From Pteria penguin (lineage: Eukaryota; Mollusca; Bivalvia; Pterioida; Pteriidae), in NCBI GenBank assembly GCA_035048485.1, contig CM068593.1, positions 3,076,535-3,140,534 on the forward strand: a stretch of DNA of 64,000 nt, written 5' to 3'. The notes under the pieces are model-generated. The model was not told where the DNA came from. It was given only the letters and a program-made list of their open reading frames with translations, and did not search any database. Positions within the stretch are counted from its first letter, which is position 1, and each line of letters opens with the position of its first letter. The position numbers and the translations under genes were made by a program. Shown piece by piece: positions 34,440 through 47,019 of this stretch.

Positions 34440-34595
34440 GATCAAACACCATGCTACGGAAGTGACAAAGAAATCTCAATCCTCGTGCCCATGCCGATTG
34501 ATATCCATGACTCGGCAAGCCTCGTCATGGATATCACTCGACATGGGCATTCGGATTGAGATTTCTTTGTCTCTTCCGTAGCATGGTGCAAGATC
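34440..34595. repeat. Long hairpin (inverted repeat), copy 2
   Basis: Same ~72-base arms and 12-base loop as 22307-22462, without visible decay of pairing. Confidence 0.85.
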
Positions 34596-34659
34596 CTATT
34601 AATCTTTTATGTGAAACGTTGTCTCGTTTCTCTGTTTTGAGACAAGACACCAACGAATC

Positions 34660-35535
34660 ACTGGTGGAACCAGCCGGAATCTGTCGGACTAATATGTCAT
34701 CAGTCGGACCAGCAAGAATCTCTTGGACCGGTATATCACCGTTCGGACGAGCCATGATTTTTAGGACCAATATGTCATCTTTCGACCAGCCGAGATCTTT
34801 TGATCAGCATAGCACTAGTCTCTAGCTCTCGGACCAGTTAGACAGACCAGCCGAATCTCTTAGAACAATATATCACCGGTCTGACCAACCGGGATAACTT
34901 GGACCATTATGTCAGCGGTCGGACCAGCCAGAATCTCTTGGACCAGTGTCCCACCGGTCTGACCAGCCGGGATCACTTGGAACAGTATGACAGCGGTCGG
35001 GCCAGCCAGAATCTCTTGGACCAGTGTCTCACCGGTCTGACCAGCCGGGATCACTTGGACCAGTGTGTCAGCGGCCGGACCAGCCAGAATCTCTTGGACC
35101 AGTCAGTCACTGGATTGGCCAGCCGGGATCTCTCAGACCAGTACGTCATCGCATTACCAGTCGGATATTTCTGATCAGAATGTCACTGGTTGGACCAGCC
35201 AGGATCACTTGAACCCGTACGCATTCCCAGTCGGGATCTTTTTGGAACAGTCATCAGTTAAAGCAGCCGCTATCTCTCGGATCAGTATGTCACTGGTCAG
35301 ACCAGCCAGGATATGTTGGGCCAGTGTGTTACCGGTTGAACCAGTCGGGATCTCTCGGACCAGGGTGTTACTGGTTAAACCAGCCGGGATCTCTCAAGAG
35401 TAGTATGCCACTGGTGGGAACAGCCAGAATATCTCGTACCAATATGTCACCAGTCGGACCAGCCGGGATGGACCAGGATGTCACTAGTCACACCTCTCGG
35501 GCCACTATTTCGTCAGTCAGACCAGTCAGGATCTA
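34660..35535. repeat. 39-bp minisatellite, about 22 units (copy 2)
   Basis: Same array as 22515-23400, with minor indels at its left end: an extra ACCAGCCGGAATCTG at about 34670 and a short loss near 34836. Confidence 0.9.
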
Positions 35536-35888
35536 CATGCACGGGTCACCCATAATCTATTGTTTGTGCCCTGTATTATGTTGAGCAGTGTTTAGACATG
35601 TCGTGCTATTTTTGGAGATACACATCCTCTATTGTTATGACCCCTATTGAGTATGTGCATTTATTGTTTATACACTTGACTTTAATCCCCAGTCTTTGTT
35701 ATATTACACCTTCTATTGTATTTGCTGACATCTATTTATAGAATTTCTACACTTCCGCATTGTGACGGTGTCTATTGTTCTCTACATTGTTTTTTTTTCT
35801 CCTTTTTTAATTCTCTTAAAATATATCACAATCGCTTTTTATAATACGAATGATCGTTAGTAATCTATCGTTTTCTATTGTTTAGTAG

Positions 35889-37037
35889 TAGTGTTGTACA
35901 TCGGAATTGATTTAAGAATCGATAATCGGAAGATAATCGGAAAAGGTAAACCGATCGATTATCGATTTAAATCGGATATCCATATTCTTTAAAATTTGGA
36001 GTTTGACAAATAATTTTCAAAGTCGGACATCCGGGTATTTGATAACGAGTATTCGGGACATTTGGGATAGAGCATTGGACTTTATCATACAGACCAAGGC
36101 GCGTTCCGAGAGAAATTTTGGTAAAAAGGAATAATTAAAATATTTTGTCATTCAAACAAGTAAATTTTGAATATATGTTTTATACATTTCTGATCGTGTT
36201 TTATAAGTGAACCCCTTCAGAATTGATACAGGAAAGCTTAAATTTGTATTAACGTTAATGATAAACCCCGAGTTTTACCCCAAATGTCATTGCCAGACTC
36301 CTCGAGTATCTACCTAGACCAATATGGACAGTGACGTCACGCCGACTTCAAGAATAGATCTTATAGCAAATCTGATTGATTTGACCGATTCAGTGTTGTC
36401 GTTGGTTTTAGTCTCCTTCTTGTTAGTATTAGACAATGATATTCGAAATAATTCGCGTGCAGTTTAGGCCGAAGCTATTCGCACGACGGTCGTGTACGTA
36501 AACTGGAATTTCTATATACACGTCGGTCGTGTAAATAGCTGAGGGAGAATGCAGTGGCTATTTACACGACGGTCATGCTACATGTGTAGTGTACCTAATA
36601 GACTCCCTGTCTAGGCCTCTTGTGCCCAAACTAATGCTGGGGAAGTTTCATACAGAAACTTTATTTGTGACCTAAATATATGCGAACGTAGAAGAGCTTA
36701 CAAGTATTTCGACGTAACAAATGTAAAGCCGGCTGGTTATGTACCCGTCATCTACTTAGGTAACGTACATTTATGTACATAAATAACACGTACAACGATC
36801 GTGTAAATAGCTGTACCACTTTAGGTACACGACCGTCGTGTAAATAGCTGTTTCAATTAGGTGCACACGACCGTCGTGTAAAATTAATAGCCACTACCCG
36901 CAGAGTTTAGTGCGTTTTGAATGATCTTATTTTTCCTCTCAGCGACAATCGATTATGAGGAATTGGAATCGATAATCGGAATCGGAAAACTTTTAGCGAT
37001 CGACAATCGATTATCGACGACAATTGGTTCATCACTA
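35889..37037. mobile_element. Non-autonomous hAT-like element, copy 2
   Basis: Same element with TTTAGTAG duplications at 35881-35888 and 37038-37045. It was carried along by the segmental duplication, not independently inserted. Confidence 0.75.
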
Positions 37038-37045
37038 TTTAGTAG

Positions 37046-38495
37046 CAATGGAAATACTCATGTATAAATCTTAAATTTATACCACATGTAAATCTATTTT
37101 TTAATATCACCTACCTATATTTGGTTATACTGGTATTGCAAGATATAGAGTGGCATTATAATAATAGACCGCTTAGATCCTTATACAGTTTATGTCTTGC
37201 AGAAGTTAATCGATCAAACGAAGTCATGTTACGGAAGAGAATGTACATGGACGTACAAAGTTTCAGAAAAATGTCATTAAAAATTAAATTAAGGAAAGTT
37301 TACTTTGTCAGAATGTCAAGAACGAAGCGCGCATTTCAAAGAGATTGTGAGGAGAATTAGATTAAAATATTCAGCACAGCAATGCGATGACGAAGTATCT
37401 TTTTAAAAATATAATAATAAATGGAAATCATTTGTGGAAAATCGAGAAGGTATTGAAGAGGCGTAAGCGATAAGATAGCCAAAAGCTTTTTGTTAAATAG
37501 TTGGGCTTTCCTAAAAACTTTAATGCCTAGGACAGGGAAGGTGATTTGTAACATGCGCGAATCCCGAGTGGTACACTCTTACATTTTCATATGTAAAATA
37601 ACTAATCTTACTTACAAAAACATGTATTGAACCCCGCTTGGAAAATTCACTGGGGATGAACGGACAAAATTTCACTCACTCACTCACTTTGATCTTTTAA
37701 TATTACTGTCAAACACGAAAACGTAGTATGGTTTGCCAAGGATTTATCTAACATCGAGTTGTCTTTCTTACAATGAGTACATGTCTATACAACGTCCTAA
37801 AAAGCGCCAACTCTTTTCGTATTACAGTGGCCTAGTAAGCAATTTCATAATGGGGGGAGGGATTAATTTCAAGAACCAAAATTTGTGCTCTGAAACTATA
37901 AACTTATCATCTAAAAGTACTCTATTAGTAGACTGAAGTAATGCCAAATGAAGTTGTCGCCACTTCACCATATTGCGTACAAATACGAGAAAACAGTCAT
38001 TTTGTCTTATTAATGTGATAACAACTTTCTCTATGACATCATTTTCGGTGAAAATATTGGGGGAGCTAAAGTCTTCCCCTCCCTAACCCCTGTTACTAAG
38101 CCCACGGTATTTTCCTTCTATTGTGAAACACAGATTCTCGTGAGGTGACCCCACCCCTCGAGCTAAAATAATAGAAGAGAAGCAATAATATCTGTCTACA
38201 AATAATTAAAAATATATATAAATAAGTAAGTAAACAATGATAATAGTAAAATAAAGTAGATAAGTAAAAATACACACTCACACGATTCCTTGGAACAAGG
38301 GAGAATTAGGTTTACAATTATTGTTTAATAAGGTCGTATGTTTTAAAATCAATAAGTAATAATATAGATAGTCAGGTAAATAAATAAATAACTAAATAAA
38401 TAATTTGATTGTTAAAAATAAAATCCACGTTATTTACGTTTATTCCGTGAACCTAATTAAACAAGCATTCTGAAAGTATTGCTTAGGCAGGACTA
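37046..38495. other. Non-coding part of the duplicated unit (copy 2)
   Basis: Matches 24910-26359. The 79-codon frame at 37121 arises because small changes removed a stop; no domain was recognised. Confidence 0.55.
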
Positions 38496-38565
38496 AGTCC
38501 CCTACCGGCAAATGGAAAACTAGGACCCCCAACACACACACACACACACACGCACACTCACACAC

Positions 38566-38638
<73 letters not shown>

Positions 38639-39667
38639 ATACTGTCTTTCAGGCTGCCAGCAAGTTAACCTTTGATGATGATGAAAACTAGAACTGTCTC
38701 GAACTTGATCTGTAACTCATGGTGGTGTACTCACACACCAAAAATTGGATGAGTATCTACAAGCGTTTAGAAAGAAAGTCCGGAAAACTGTTATTTTAAA
38801 GAAATTTTCTGATTCCAAGGGCCGTAATTCCGTCAAAAATCAGTGGACCGAAACGGAACTCGAACTTGATCTGTAAGTCATGGTGGTATACTCACACACC
38901 AAAAATTGGATGAATATCTACAAGCATTTAGAAAAAAAGTCCGGAAAACTGCCATTTTAAAGAAATTTTCTAATTCCAAGGGCCGTAATTCCGTCAAAAA
39001 CCAGTGGACCGTAACGAAACTCGACCTTGATCTGTAACTCATGGTGGTATACTCACACACCAAAAATTGGATGAATATCGACAAGCGTTTAGAAAGAAAG
39101 TCCGGAAAACTGCTATTTTAAAGAAATTTTCTGATTCCAAGGGCCGCAATTCCGTCAAAAATTAGTGGACCGAAACGAAACTCGAACTTGATCTGTAACT
39201 CATGGTGGTAGATTCACACACCAAAAATTGGATGAATATCTACAAGCATTTAGAAAAAAAAGTCCGGAAAACTGCTATTTTAAAGAAATTTTCTAATTCC
39301 AAGGGCCGTAATTCCGTCAAAAATCAGTGGACCGTAACGAAACTCGAACTAGATCTGTAACTCATGGTGGTATACTCACACACCAAAAATTGGATGAATA
39401 TCTACAAGCGTTTAGAAAAAAAGTCCGGAAAACTGCCATTTTAAAGAAATTTTCTTATTACAAGGGCCGTAATTCCGTCAAAAATCTGTGGACCGAAACG
39501 AAACTCGAACTTGATCTGTAACTCATGGTGGTATACTCACACACCAAAAAATTGGATGAATATCTACAAGCGTTTAGAAAAAAAGTCCGGAAAACGTGAG
39601 TGTGACTGACGGACAGACGGACGGAGTGCAAACCTACAGTCCCCTTCGGCGATGCCGGTAGGGGACT
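38496..39667. mobile_element. MITE containing 161-bp tandem repeats, copy 2
   Basis: Inverted ends AGTCCCCTACCGGCA at 38496-38510 and its complement at 39653-39667. The (CA)n run is at 38531-38637 and the 161-bp repeats at about 38699-39596. Confidence 0.8.
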
Positions 39668-41465
39668 AATTAATGCTGATTCTCTATTACTGATATGACA
39701 GTTAATAATACTTTCCAAAAACACGCTGCCTTATATTATACATTTTGAGAAAAGTGACCTCCATTCCAGGACGCTCTCTTATTTTAGCATACATATGATT
39801 ATATAGAAAAAGTGAACATCATTAACTTTAACGAGGCCGTTCTGGGTAAAAATATCTCAAAAACTACTATAGGAAAATTGATCATTTTTTCGTCAGTGAT
39901 GAGATGCTAAATAAAAATAATTTTCAGAGAATTGTAGAAAAATTCACCGCTTGGTTCAATTTTGGGAGAAAATCTAAAAAAAACCCCACTATTTTTAACG
40001 TTTTGAAATGTCGTAATCAGATATTATGGGAATTAATTTCGATATATTAATGTTGGGTAGATACATTTCGGTTAAACTATGCTGGTTTTATAATTTGTTG
40101 ATAAGTTTTTAATATTATTAATGTTTTTAAGACGCCGACTATTTTAACGATTACAAAAGATCGGCATGCGCTAAAACTTGCGCAGCGCTTTAAAACTCGT
40201 ACCGAGAACGGACTCGTTAAGTGATATGATATCCATCATTTCTATTGAGGCGGTGAGTTGGTTGGTTGATTGGTGTTTTACGTCGCTTTCAACAATATTT
40301 CAATTATTGCGACATGGCAGCAGGAGGTTACCAACCTCTTAAACATAGTAGCACAACCCAGGAATCGAACCCGGATCGTCGGCGCAACCCGTTTAGACTC
40401 AGTAGATGAATTGTATGGCTTGTAACTCAAAGGTTCAGAGTTCGAGTCCTATTGTATCCATCACGTCAATTGAGACATCGAGGCTCAGCAGGTGAAATGA
40501 TCAGGGTCCTGCGCCATAAACTGAGAAAATACTTAAGTCATAATTTCCAGGACTAAGACCTGTTCAACATGAATTAATAACTGGGATTTGGATTTTATTG
40601 AGTTTTATTTTATTGAAGAATAGAAATAAACTATTCTGTATGACAATTTATTTGAACATTTGATAATGGAATAAAATGAAATAATTGACTTAAGTATTTT
40701 ATCGGTTTATGGCGCCGGACCCAGTTCCTAAGATTTGATGTACAATTGTTTGTCACATTATCCTAACGTTTAAATAGCATAGCCTATGAAGAACAGCTTT
40801 CCAACTTTCCTATTATATAGGAACTTTACTACAATTTCATAACTACAGTTTTACAATTTGACAGTATTATCATCATTCTCAATATTGTATCCAGTTGTAT
40901 AAACTGGAATTGAAGTGTAAAATCCAAGTCGAGTTCCTCTGTCAGCGGAGAATGCAATCATACATGCTAAAGTCAAAATGGAAATTGACAGTTTGCTCAC
41001 TGGGGTATGATTTCTACGATCAAGCATTGAAAAAAAATCGGAATGTAATTCAAAACAGTACTATGTATTAAGTTATTTTGTTGGCGGAATAATTTGACTT
41101 CGTGTTCTTGTCTCCTTCAGGGGTTTGTACGTGTATATTTATGTATTTACTTCTTCGACTTGAATAGACATTTGAGATGGGCGTTGCATGCAACCAGGGG
41201 ACGCTTACCCTTCCCGGGCACCTGGTCTCACCTCGATTTTATTGGGGTTCGCATTTGTCTGAAAATCACACTATACACGATATTGTCCTTTTATTCCCTG
41301 GACTATGAGATATGGTTTGCCCTTCGGTACTTCTTCCTTTTTTTACTTACCATGCATAAATATAAAAAAGCAATAGCTTTTCAAAATAAAATGTCTTTTA
41401 CTATCTGTTAGCACGCCTTTGGTATATTGTGTACGAATTTTTATTTTACTTGTCTGTCTTATGGA
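39668..41465. other. Non-coding part of the duplicated unit (copy 2), with SINE at 40255-40393
   Basis: Matches 27558-29344. It includes the second-family SINE on the minus strand (40255-40393) and the old TRIM 3' flank (40735-40885). No gene. Confidence 0.55.
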
Positions 41466-41505
41466 ATATAACATATAATATAACATATAATATAACATAT
41501 AATAT
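41466..41505. repeat. 12-bp array (ATAACATATAAT)n, about 3 units
   Basis: Contracted version of 29345-29456. Confidence 0.9.
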
Positions 41506-41827
41506 ATGATTGACACAAATTATCAGTATCTTTTAAGATTACGGCGTATATATAAATATTCCGAGTGCGCAACATAAATTTAGGATTTAAAGTATTCCTG
41601 TTCATTATGAGTAACACATTTTTGAATAACAGTGTCAACATAAACGATGGAAAACAAATGATAATAATGAAATGTTACTATGATAATAATAAAAGTAAAT
41701 TTTAAAAGTGTTTTAAGAAATTCTAAATGCAAAATTTGCTGATTGTTAAAAGATGTTTACATTGAAATGCAAACTAAAATCTTTTGCTTTGTTGTTGTAG
41801 TGAGTTATCTGCCGTTAGTGTTTTTAC

Positions 41828-42295
41828 CCTACTGTTCTCGCCACTCACTTCGTAAACCGGAAAATCTGGATTTTCACTTATTTATCTTTAAAATAGTTTT
41901 ACAAAATTAATATCAATAGACAGATCTTGTTTAGTCGTAACTTTTGGTGTATGGTATATGTTTCTACGAAGAAGCATTCGTATTTTATAGGGAAAAAATC
42001 ATTTTAGATAGGGCGTTTTCTATGTTAATTTTGACGTGACGTCGCCGATGTTTAACATTGAGTCTTTGGGAAACTTGGCGACGTCACGTCAAAATTTAAC
42101 CTGAAAATCGCCCTATCTAAAATTGATTTTTTCCATAAAATATGAACGCTTTTTCATACAAACATATAGCATACACCAAAAGTTACGACTAAACAAGATC
42201 TATCGAAGGGTGTTGCCTTTTTGAAATTATTCTGAAGATGAATAACTGAAAATCCAGATTTTCTAGTTTCCAGAGTGAGTGGCGCGGACAGTAGG
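41828..42295. mobile_element. Inverted-repeat MITE, copy 2
   Basis: Same ends and arms as 29777-30244. In this copy the central GACGTGACGTCGCC block pairs better with its partner GGCGACGTCACGTC. Confidence 0.75.
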
Positions 42296-43139
42296 TTGTT
42301 AATGATTGCATATTGTATGCGCCATAGTAGAATTTCACTGACGAATACTATGTTATGTTAGGGAGAGATATTATCTATAGCCTGAAATCTATAGCAAAGT
42401 TTTCTTGTGATATGTTAAAACTGCTGCTAAAACAAATATTTTATACGAGTTATTTATTTATCTTTTTATTATTTGTATAGTCACAATACCGATTTCAAGC
42501 CCAGATAGTTATCAGAACAAGAGGCCCATGTAGGCCTATTTCGCTCACCTGAGCACAATTTGCTTATTCACAGATAAATGACAGTTCAATGGACTTCGCC
42601 CCCATTAACTGCAGTTCTGATGTTAAGGGAGGAAACGTATTCAAACAAAAATGAAAAGTTCTTTCGACGTGATATGGTTGCTAACCTTCAACGTCGTTTC
42701 TAACTCATAGTACATAAGCGCCGCCTGGCGGATTATAAAGGTCGGCGAAGCTTATTTGGTAGAAGTCTATTAGCACATTCAGTAATTACTTTCTATAAGA
42801 CTTGATAACATTCTGTAAAGTGGTTAATGAAAAAATTCGAAAAATATATCAGCCCATCATAGCTCTTGGCAGCCATCTTGAATGGCAAATCGGGTAAAAA
42901 GGATACAATTTTGGTACATGATCTTGATAAATTACTTCCTGTACATTTTACTGATATGTTGTGCAGCAGTTGCCGAAAAGAAGTAAAAAATGTGCCACTT
43001 AAGCCCAGAGAGCTAATAGAAACATGACAGTTCAAGAATACATAATCATTTTGATACAAGTGCTGTAATTGTCCTGATATAATGACACTACTTATATAGT
43101 GTTAGTCCCCACATATTCCTTTGGATCGATATTTTCCGT
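42296..43139. other. Non-coding spacer (copy 2)
   Basis: Matches 30245-31095, including the AAGAGGCCCATGTAGGCCTA repeat at about 42520. No gene. Confidence 0.5.
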
Positions 43140-44765
43140 TCATTGGTATTTTACAATTTTCACTTGTCCTCCATTTAGTTCCCCGATCCACACGTTTCCC
43201 TCACTGTGCACATCAATGTACCATGGTTTCGTCAATCCATGAGGTTGTAGATACCGGATAAACTTTCCATCTTTGTCCAGGATATGTATTCTGTTTTTCT
43301 TATAGTTGGTGACGAGGACGCGGCCACTACTATCAGTACAGACGTCCCATGGGCGGAATGATTCGGTATCGGACCCTGTATACTCGTAACGTAAACTATG
43401 GTCTGTCCCAAATGTTAATACGCTGTGTTTGTCGCGGTCACACACATACAGGTCATCGTTGAGAGCATTCACTGCTAGTCTACCTGGGAATGTGAACAAA
43501 CTTTGATCAAACTCGTGTGTAATGTCCCCCGCCATATTGTACTGGATGACTTTGTGTTCATCCCAAGGATACGTCACGACGACGTCACCATTACGTAAGC
43601 AGCAGATTCCACACGGTTCGTACTGTGTAGATAATAACGTCGTAAATCTCCATGACGTCACCCCCTTTGAGGCTGAGACAATACGGTTATTGTCAGGGTC
43701 GCTAAAGAGGATGTCTCCTAATAATGTAACTGTGACGTCATTGAATACGAAATCAGTGCTGATGCTATCTTTCTTCTTGCCGTGGCGGTTCATTAGCTTT
43801 ACACGTTTATCACCAGTCGCCACCCAGGCCTGACCTGGTGATGTGGTACAGGCGATGTATGGATCACTATATCCAGGATTAAAGGATGACAATACCGCTG
43901 GCGTGACTAATAACGTTGTGGTGGTCGGGGGCGACTGTGGTAAAGGTCTAGGTGTTACATCCGCTATACTGCTTGATTCATCCTTATTTATATTCTGTAC
44001 TGTAGTGGTCAGACTCCCGATCATGGTCATGATAATCTGATCATTGATTTGACCAGGGTTATAGCTTGGAAGTGAATGTCGGGTGAGTGTTGGAAAAGCC
44101 GTTATGTCATCGATTTCAAGTGTGCATTCCAACTGTCGAATATCGTTCACTTTTTGTGCATCATCTAATCTGTTGATAATTTCTTGTAATCTCTCATATG
44201 TATCATTGATAGACTGTGCCTGTATCTGAAGGAAAGCTTTCGTTGAATTTTTGATTTTCCGAAGCTCTTTGCGTACCTTTGTCAAGTTCTCATCTACCGC
44301 TGCATGAATTAGGCTAGCATGGGCTACTACGTCATCGTCAATCTCTTGAATGCTTGTTACATAATCCTGTCTCATTTGTCTGGCGTCCTGTAGAAGTGTT
44401 CGCCATTTTGTCAAACTTTCCTTAAAGGGACCCTGTAAGTTTTTTCTAACACTATCTTTCTTTGCACGGGGCGTGTCCTTGATATTGATCATATCGTGCC
44501 CTTTGTGTGATGTTACGGCACATTCTATGCAACAGACTTCACTACATGATTCACACCAATAAATATATTCATCTGTATTGTGTTTCACACACATTGTCCG
44601 CTCTTTCTGGGAGTAGGGTACATACTTGTGATGCGGCTTTTTCTTCTCATGCTTCTCTTTACACGTTGTACATATAGGGTCATCACAGTTCTGGCATTGG
44701 TATTTTGCTGGGATACCACACAATTCACAAGGCACCGCTTTCTGGTAACCACTAAGTTCTGCCAT
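43140..44765 (-). CDS. RING-less B-box/NHL-type TRIM-like protein, locus 5 (complete, divergent paralogue)
   Basis: One 541-codon exon, starting MAELSGYQKAVPCELCGIPA after the acceptor TTTTACAG (exon 2 begins at 44782; A at -3, G at +4). B-box 1 cysteines and histidines are conserved as in locus 3. B-box 2 has C59xxH62, CxxC (CESC), C79/C82 and H87/H90. A coiled coil is likely over about 100-215, then a T/S/P-rich linker with SPPTTTTLL, then the propeller (WVATGDKRVKLMN, DDLYVCDRDKHSVLTFGTDH, PWDVCTDSSGRVLVTNYKKN, KPWYIDVHSEGNVWIGELNG). It diverges from loci 3 and 4 mostly in the coiled coil and linker, and keeps the zinc ligands and C-terminal blades. No RING is present. The length matches locus 3, so it is probably functional. 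The role is inferred only from family architecture. Confidence 0.93.
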   Translation of the reverse strand: MAELSGYQKAVPCELCGIPAKYQCQNCDDPICTTCKEKHEKKKPHHKYVPYSQKERTMCVKHNTDEYIYWCESCSEVCCIECAVTSHKGHDMINIKDTPRAKKDSVRKNLQGPFKESLTKWRTLLQDARQMRQDYVTSIQEIDDDVVAHASLIHAAVDENLTKVRKELRKIKNSTKAFLQIQAQSINDTYERLQEIINRLDDAQKVNDIRQLECTLEIDDITAFPTLTRHSLPSYNPGQINDQIIMTMIGSLTTTVQNINKDESSSIADVTPRPLPQSPPTTTTLLVTPAVLSSFNPGYSDPYIACTTSPGQAWVATGDKRVKLMNRHGKKKDSISTDFVFNDVTVTLLGDILFSDPDNNRIVSASKGVTSWRFTTLLSTQYEPCGICCLRNGDVVVTYPWDEHKVIQYNMAGDITHEFDQSLFTFPGRLAVNALNDDLYVCDRDKHSVLTFGTDHSLRYEYTGSDTESFRPWDVCTDSSGRVLVTNYKKNRIHILDKDGKFIRYLQPHGLTKPWYIDVHSEGNVWIGELNGGQVKIVKYQ

Positions 44766-45200
44766 TATTACTGATCATCAAACTGTAAAATTTGGAAAAC
44801 TCAGTGTATGTCTGTAATCCTTTAATTATGATTCATACATGTATTTTACTTATTATCATAAGCTATTTATACTATAATTCAATATAATATGATATAATAT
44901 AATGTATAATAATACAATAGTATTAGATAACGGTATGGTTAGATACAACGTACATGGTATTGATATAAAATGGTGTTTCACGTTGGATCCTTCTTTTTTG
45001 CCACACCATGTTTAGTTATGGTGGTTGTAGGCGGACATGTGCAAATAACTGTATTATCTGGTGTCCACGAACTTATGGCCACACATTAAGTACCTCTATT
45101 CCACAGGCACAGATTAGCAAACTGTGGCCTATGATTACCTGCCTCGTTCCCACAAGTTAAATCACTCATCTATGGCTACAAACCAAGTATTTTGTTCGCA

Positions 45201-45324
45201 CAGATCATTTAACTAGTGGTTATAGAGCACCTGATGTATGAAGGCCAGCTGATTTGGTGTCGCAGATCATTTAACTAGTGGTTATAGAGCACCTGATGTA
45301 TGAAGGCCAGCTGATTTGGTGTCG
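45201..45324. repeat. 62-bp tandem duplication
   Basis: CAGATCATTTAACTAGTGG ... GATTTGGTGTCG occurs twice, perfectly, back to back. Confidence 0.92.
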
Positions 45325-45362
45325 CAGATCGTGCTCCAGTCTGGAACAAGTTTACGGCGTGA

Positions 45363-45365
<3 letters not shown>

Positions 45366-45402
<37 letters not shown>
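45366..45402. repeat. (AG)n microsatellite
   Basis: About 37 bases of pure AG. Confidence 0.95.
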
Positions 45403-45404
<2 letters not shown>

Positions 45405-45694
45405 GACATTACTTGCATGACTGTCGTGACGCAAACATACAAATATCATTATGTTTTAAATAAGAGAAAAGATCTCTCAAATCTTTCTCTGTGTCAGTCC
45501 GACTTCACGTTTTTTACAATTTCCTTAAATATACCAACTTTGCTATTGTAGAGTCTGAACAAGAACTCTTTCGAACGACTTTGTAAACTGCACAGGATTG
45601 GGAGTTCACTTCAAATAAAAAAGATATATACACACGGGCAGCTGGAATGAGATATACATTAAGACAATGTATGATTAGGTATTATGCTCACTTA

Positions 45695-45975
45695 AAATAC
45701 CTACATACATACATACCTACACAAATACGTACGTGTCTGTTTGCCTGCCCGACCGTCCGCCCACCTACCTACCGACATAGATATATGCATGCATGCATGA
45801 ATACATACATGCATGCATGCATGCATAACATACATACATACATACACACACACACCTACACACACATACATACATACACATACATGCATACACATACATG
45901 CATACGCACGCACCCATCCATCCATCCTTCCCATGCACGCACATACACATACATACATACATACATACATACAGA
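45695..45975. repeat. ACAT/GCAT tetranucleotide tract
   Basis: Runs of CATA, CATG and CACA tetramers. It yields long spurious frames on both strands. Confidence 0.9.
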
Positions 45976-46264
45976 CATTCTGACACGTTCGGTTTTAAGA
46001 CCCATGCTGCACGTCCTGGATCCACTCCTTGACTTGATTTTATGCTAGTTTTCAAAACTCATTATCCAATTCCCCATAATAGACAGATCCGACAGAGAGA
46101 AAGTAGCCTGTTGGTCAGTACTAACTGTGTATAACCACCCCCCCCCCTCCTCTTCCTTACACCTGCTACCTACGCCTATGGTTTATAATGTTAATGACAC
46201 CTACTGGATCGGCCACTGAATCCTGCTTCATAAATCTGTGGTTTTAATATAAATAAAATCTTAC

Positions 46265-46345
46265 CTACAAAGATGACTAGGTCTTGTGGTAAGTTTCACG
46301 GTGTTGTTGAAAGATTCCGTCCTAATTTCTCCTCGCTAAATTGTA
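46265..46345 (-). other. Non-coding 5' exon of TRIM locus 5 (putative)
   Basis: The segment GATTCCGTCCTAATTTCTCC (plus strand, 46311-46330) aligns with GATTCCGTCCTTCTTCCTTC at locus 1 and the similar block at loci 3 and 4, just inside the CACGTG element. The exact start is unknown. Confidence 0.42.
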
Positions 46346-46357
46346 GTGTAAATTAGT

Positions 46358-46363
46358 CACGTG
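46358..46363. promoter_or_regulatory. CACGTG E-box upstream of TRIM locus 5
   Basis: TTAGTCACGTGATTAT, in the same relative place as at loci 1, 3 and 4. GTCACGTGA is close to the extended MITF/TFE-type site. Confidence 0.45.
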
Positions 46364-46399
46364 ATTATTTTCCAAAGAAGTGTCCTCAACTTTTAACTC

Positions 46400-47019
46400 T
46401 CAACGTCCAAATATATTTTCATATCGAAAGGAAAAAGGAAGAGGGGGCTAAAATAAATTTTGACTGTTAGTTGTAATTTACCCATGGAAGTGATACACAT
46501 TAATGTAAATCAAGTTCTTATTAACGTTTCCCTACTTTCGTTTTGTGGAAAATCCGCGGAACAGGCCGATACCTGTGTTTAAATACCTATTCGCTTCATA
46601 ATAATATACACAAACAACTCGTCGTTCAGGTAATACAAGGAAAGAGGGGAAGAGGTGTGTGTGTGTGGGGGGGGAGGGGGGGGGGATTATGAATGAATAG
46701 CAGTGACGCCCAGTGTATTATATAGAGGAGGATATCACAAAGCAGCAAAAATCGATCAAACATCCATAGATAACTTGCTCATATTTTGCAGAGGTTACAT
46801 TTGCTATTCCAATTGAGCCGTTTTGAGAAATGAAATTTACTATAATGTACGCCCCCCTTCTTTTATCTATCTCAGTGTTATGTATTCATATAGCTCCTCT
46901 ACACCCTTTCCCTCTGTACGGGGGAGAGTACAAGCCCCCGGCTTCTCCGTGGTCGTAATTGGCTCTGTTACCCGTTGAAATGTGTTGTGATATGACCGTA
47001 TACACACAAAAAGTTGGAA
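46400..47019. other. Non-coding with G-rich run
   Basis: A GT/G-rich run sits at 46655-46686. The remaining sequence has no recognised gene. Confidence 0.5.

Larger units (their letters stand above)
31096..43139. repeat. 12.1-kb segmental duplication, copy 2
   Basis: Second copy of 18951-31095, with the same order of features and near identity throughout. Confidence 0.93.
44783..46264 (-). other. 5' UTR intron of TRIM locus 5 (putative), microsatellite-rich
   Basis: The donor TTTGTAG|GTAAGA (exon end 46265) and the acceptor at 44783 give about 1.48 kb, longer than in its paralogues. Inside are two 62-bp tandem units (45201-45324), an (AG)n run (45366-45402) and an ACAT/GCAT tetranucleotide tract (45695-45975), which explain the extra length. 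Confidence 0.5.
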
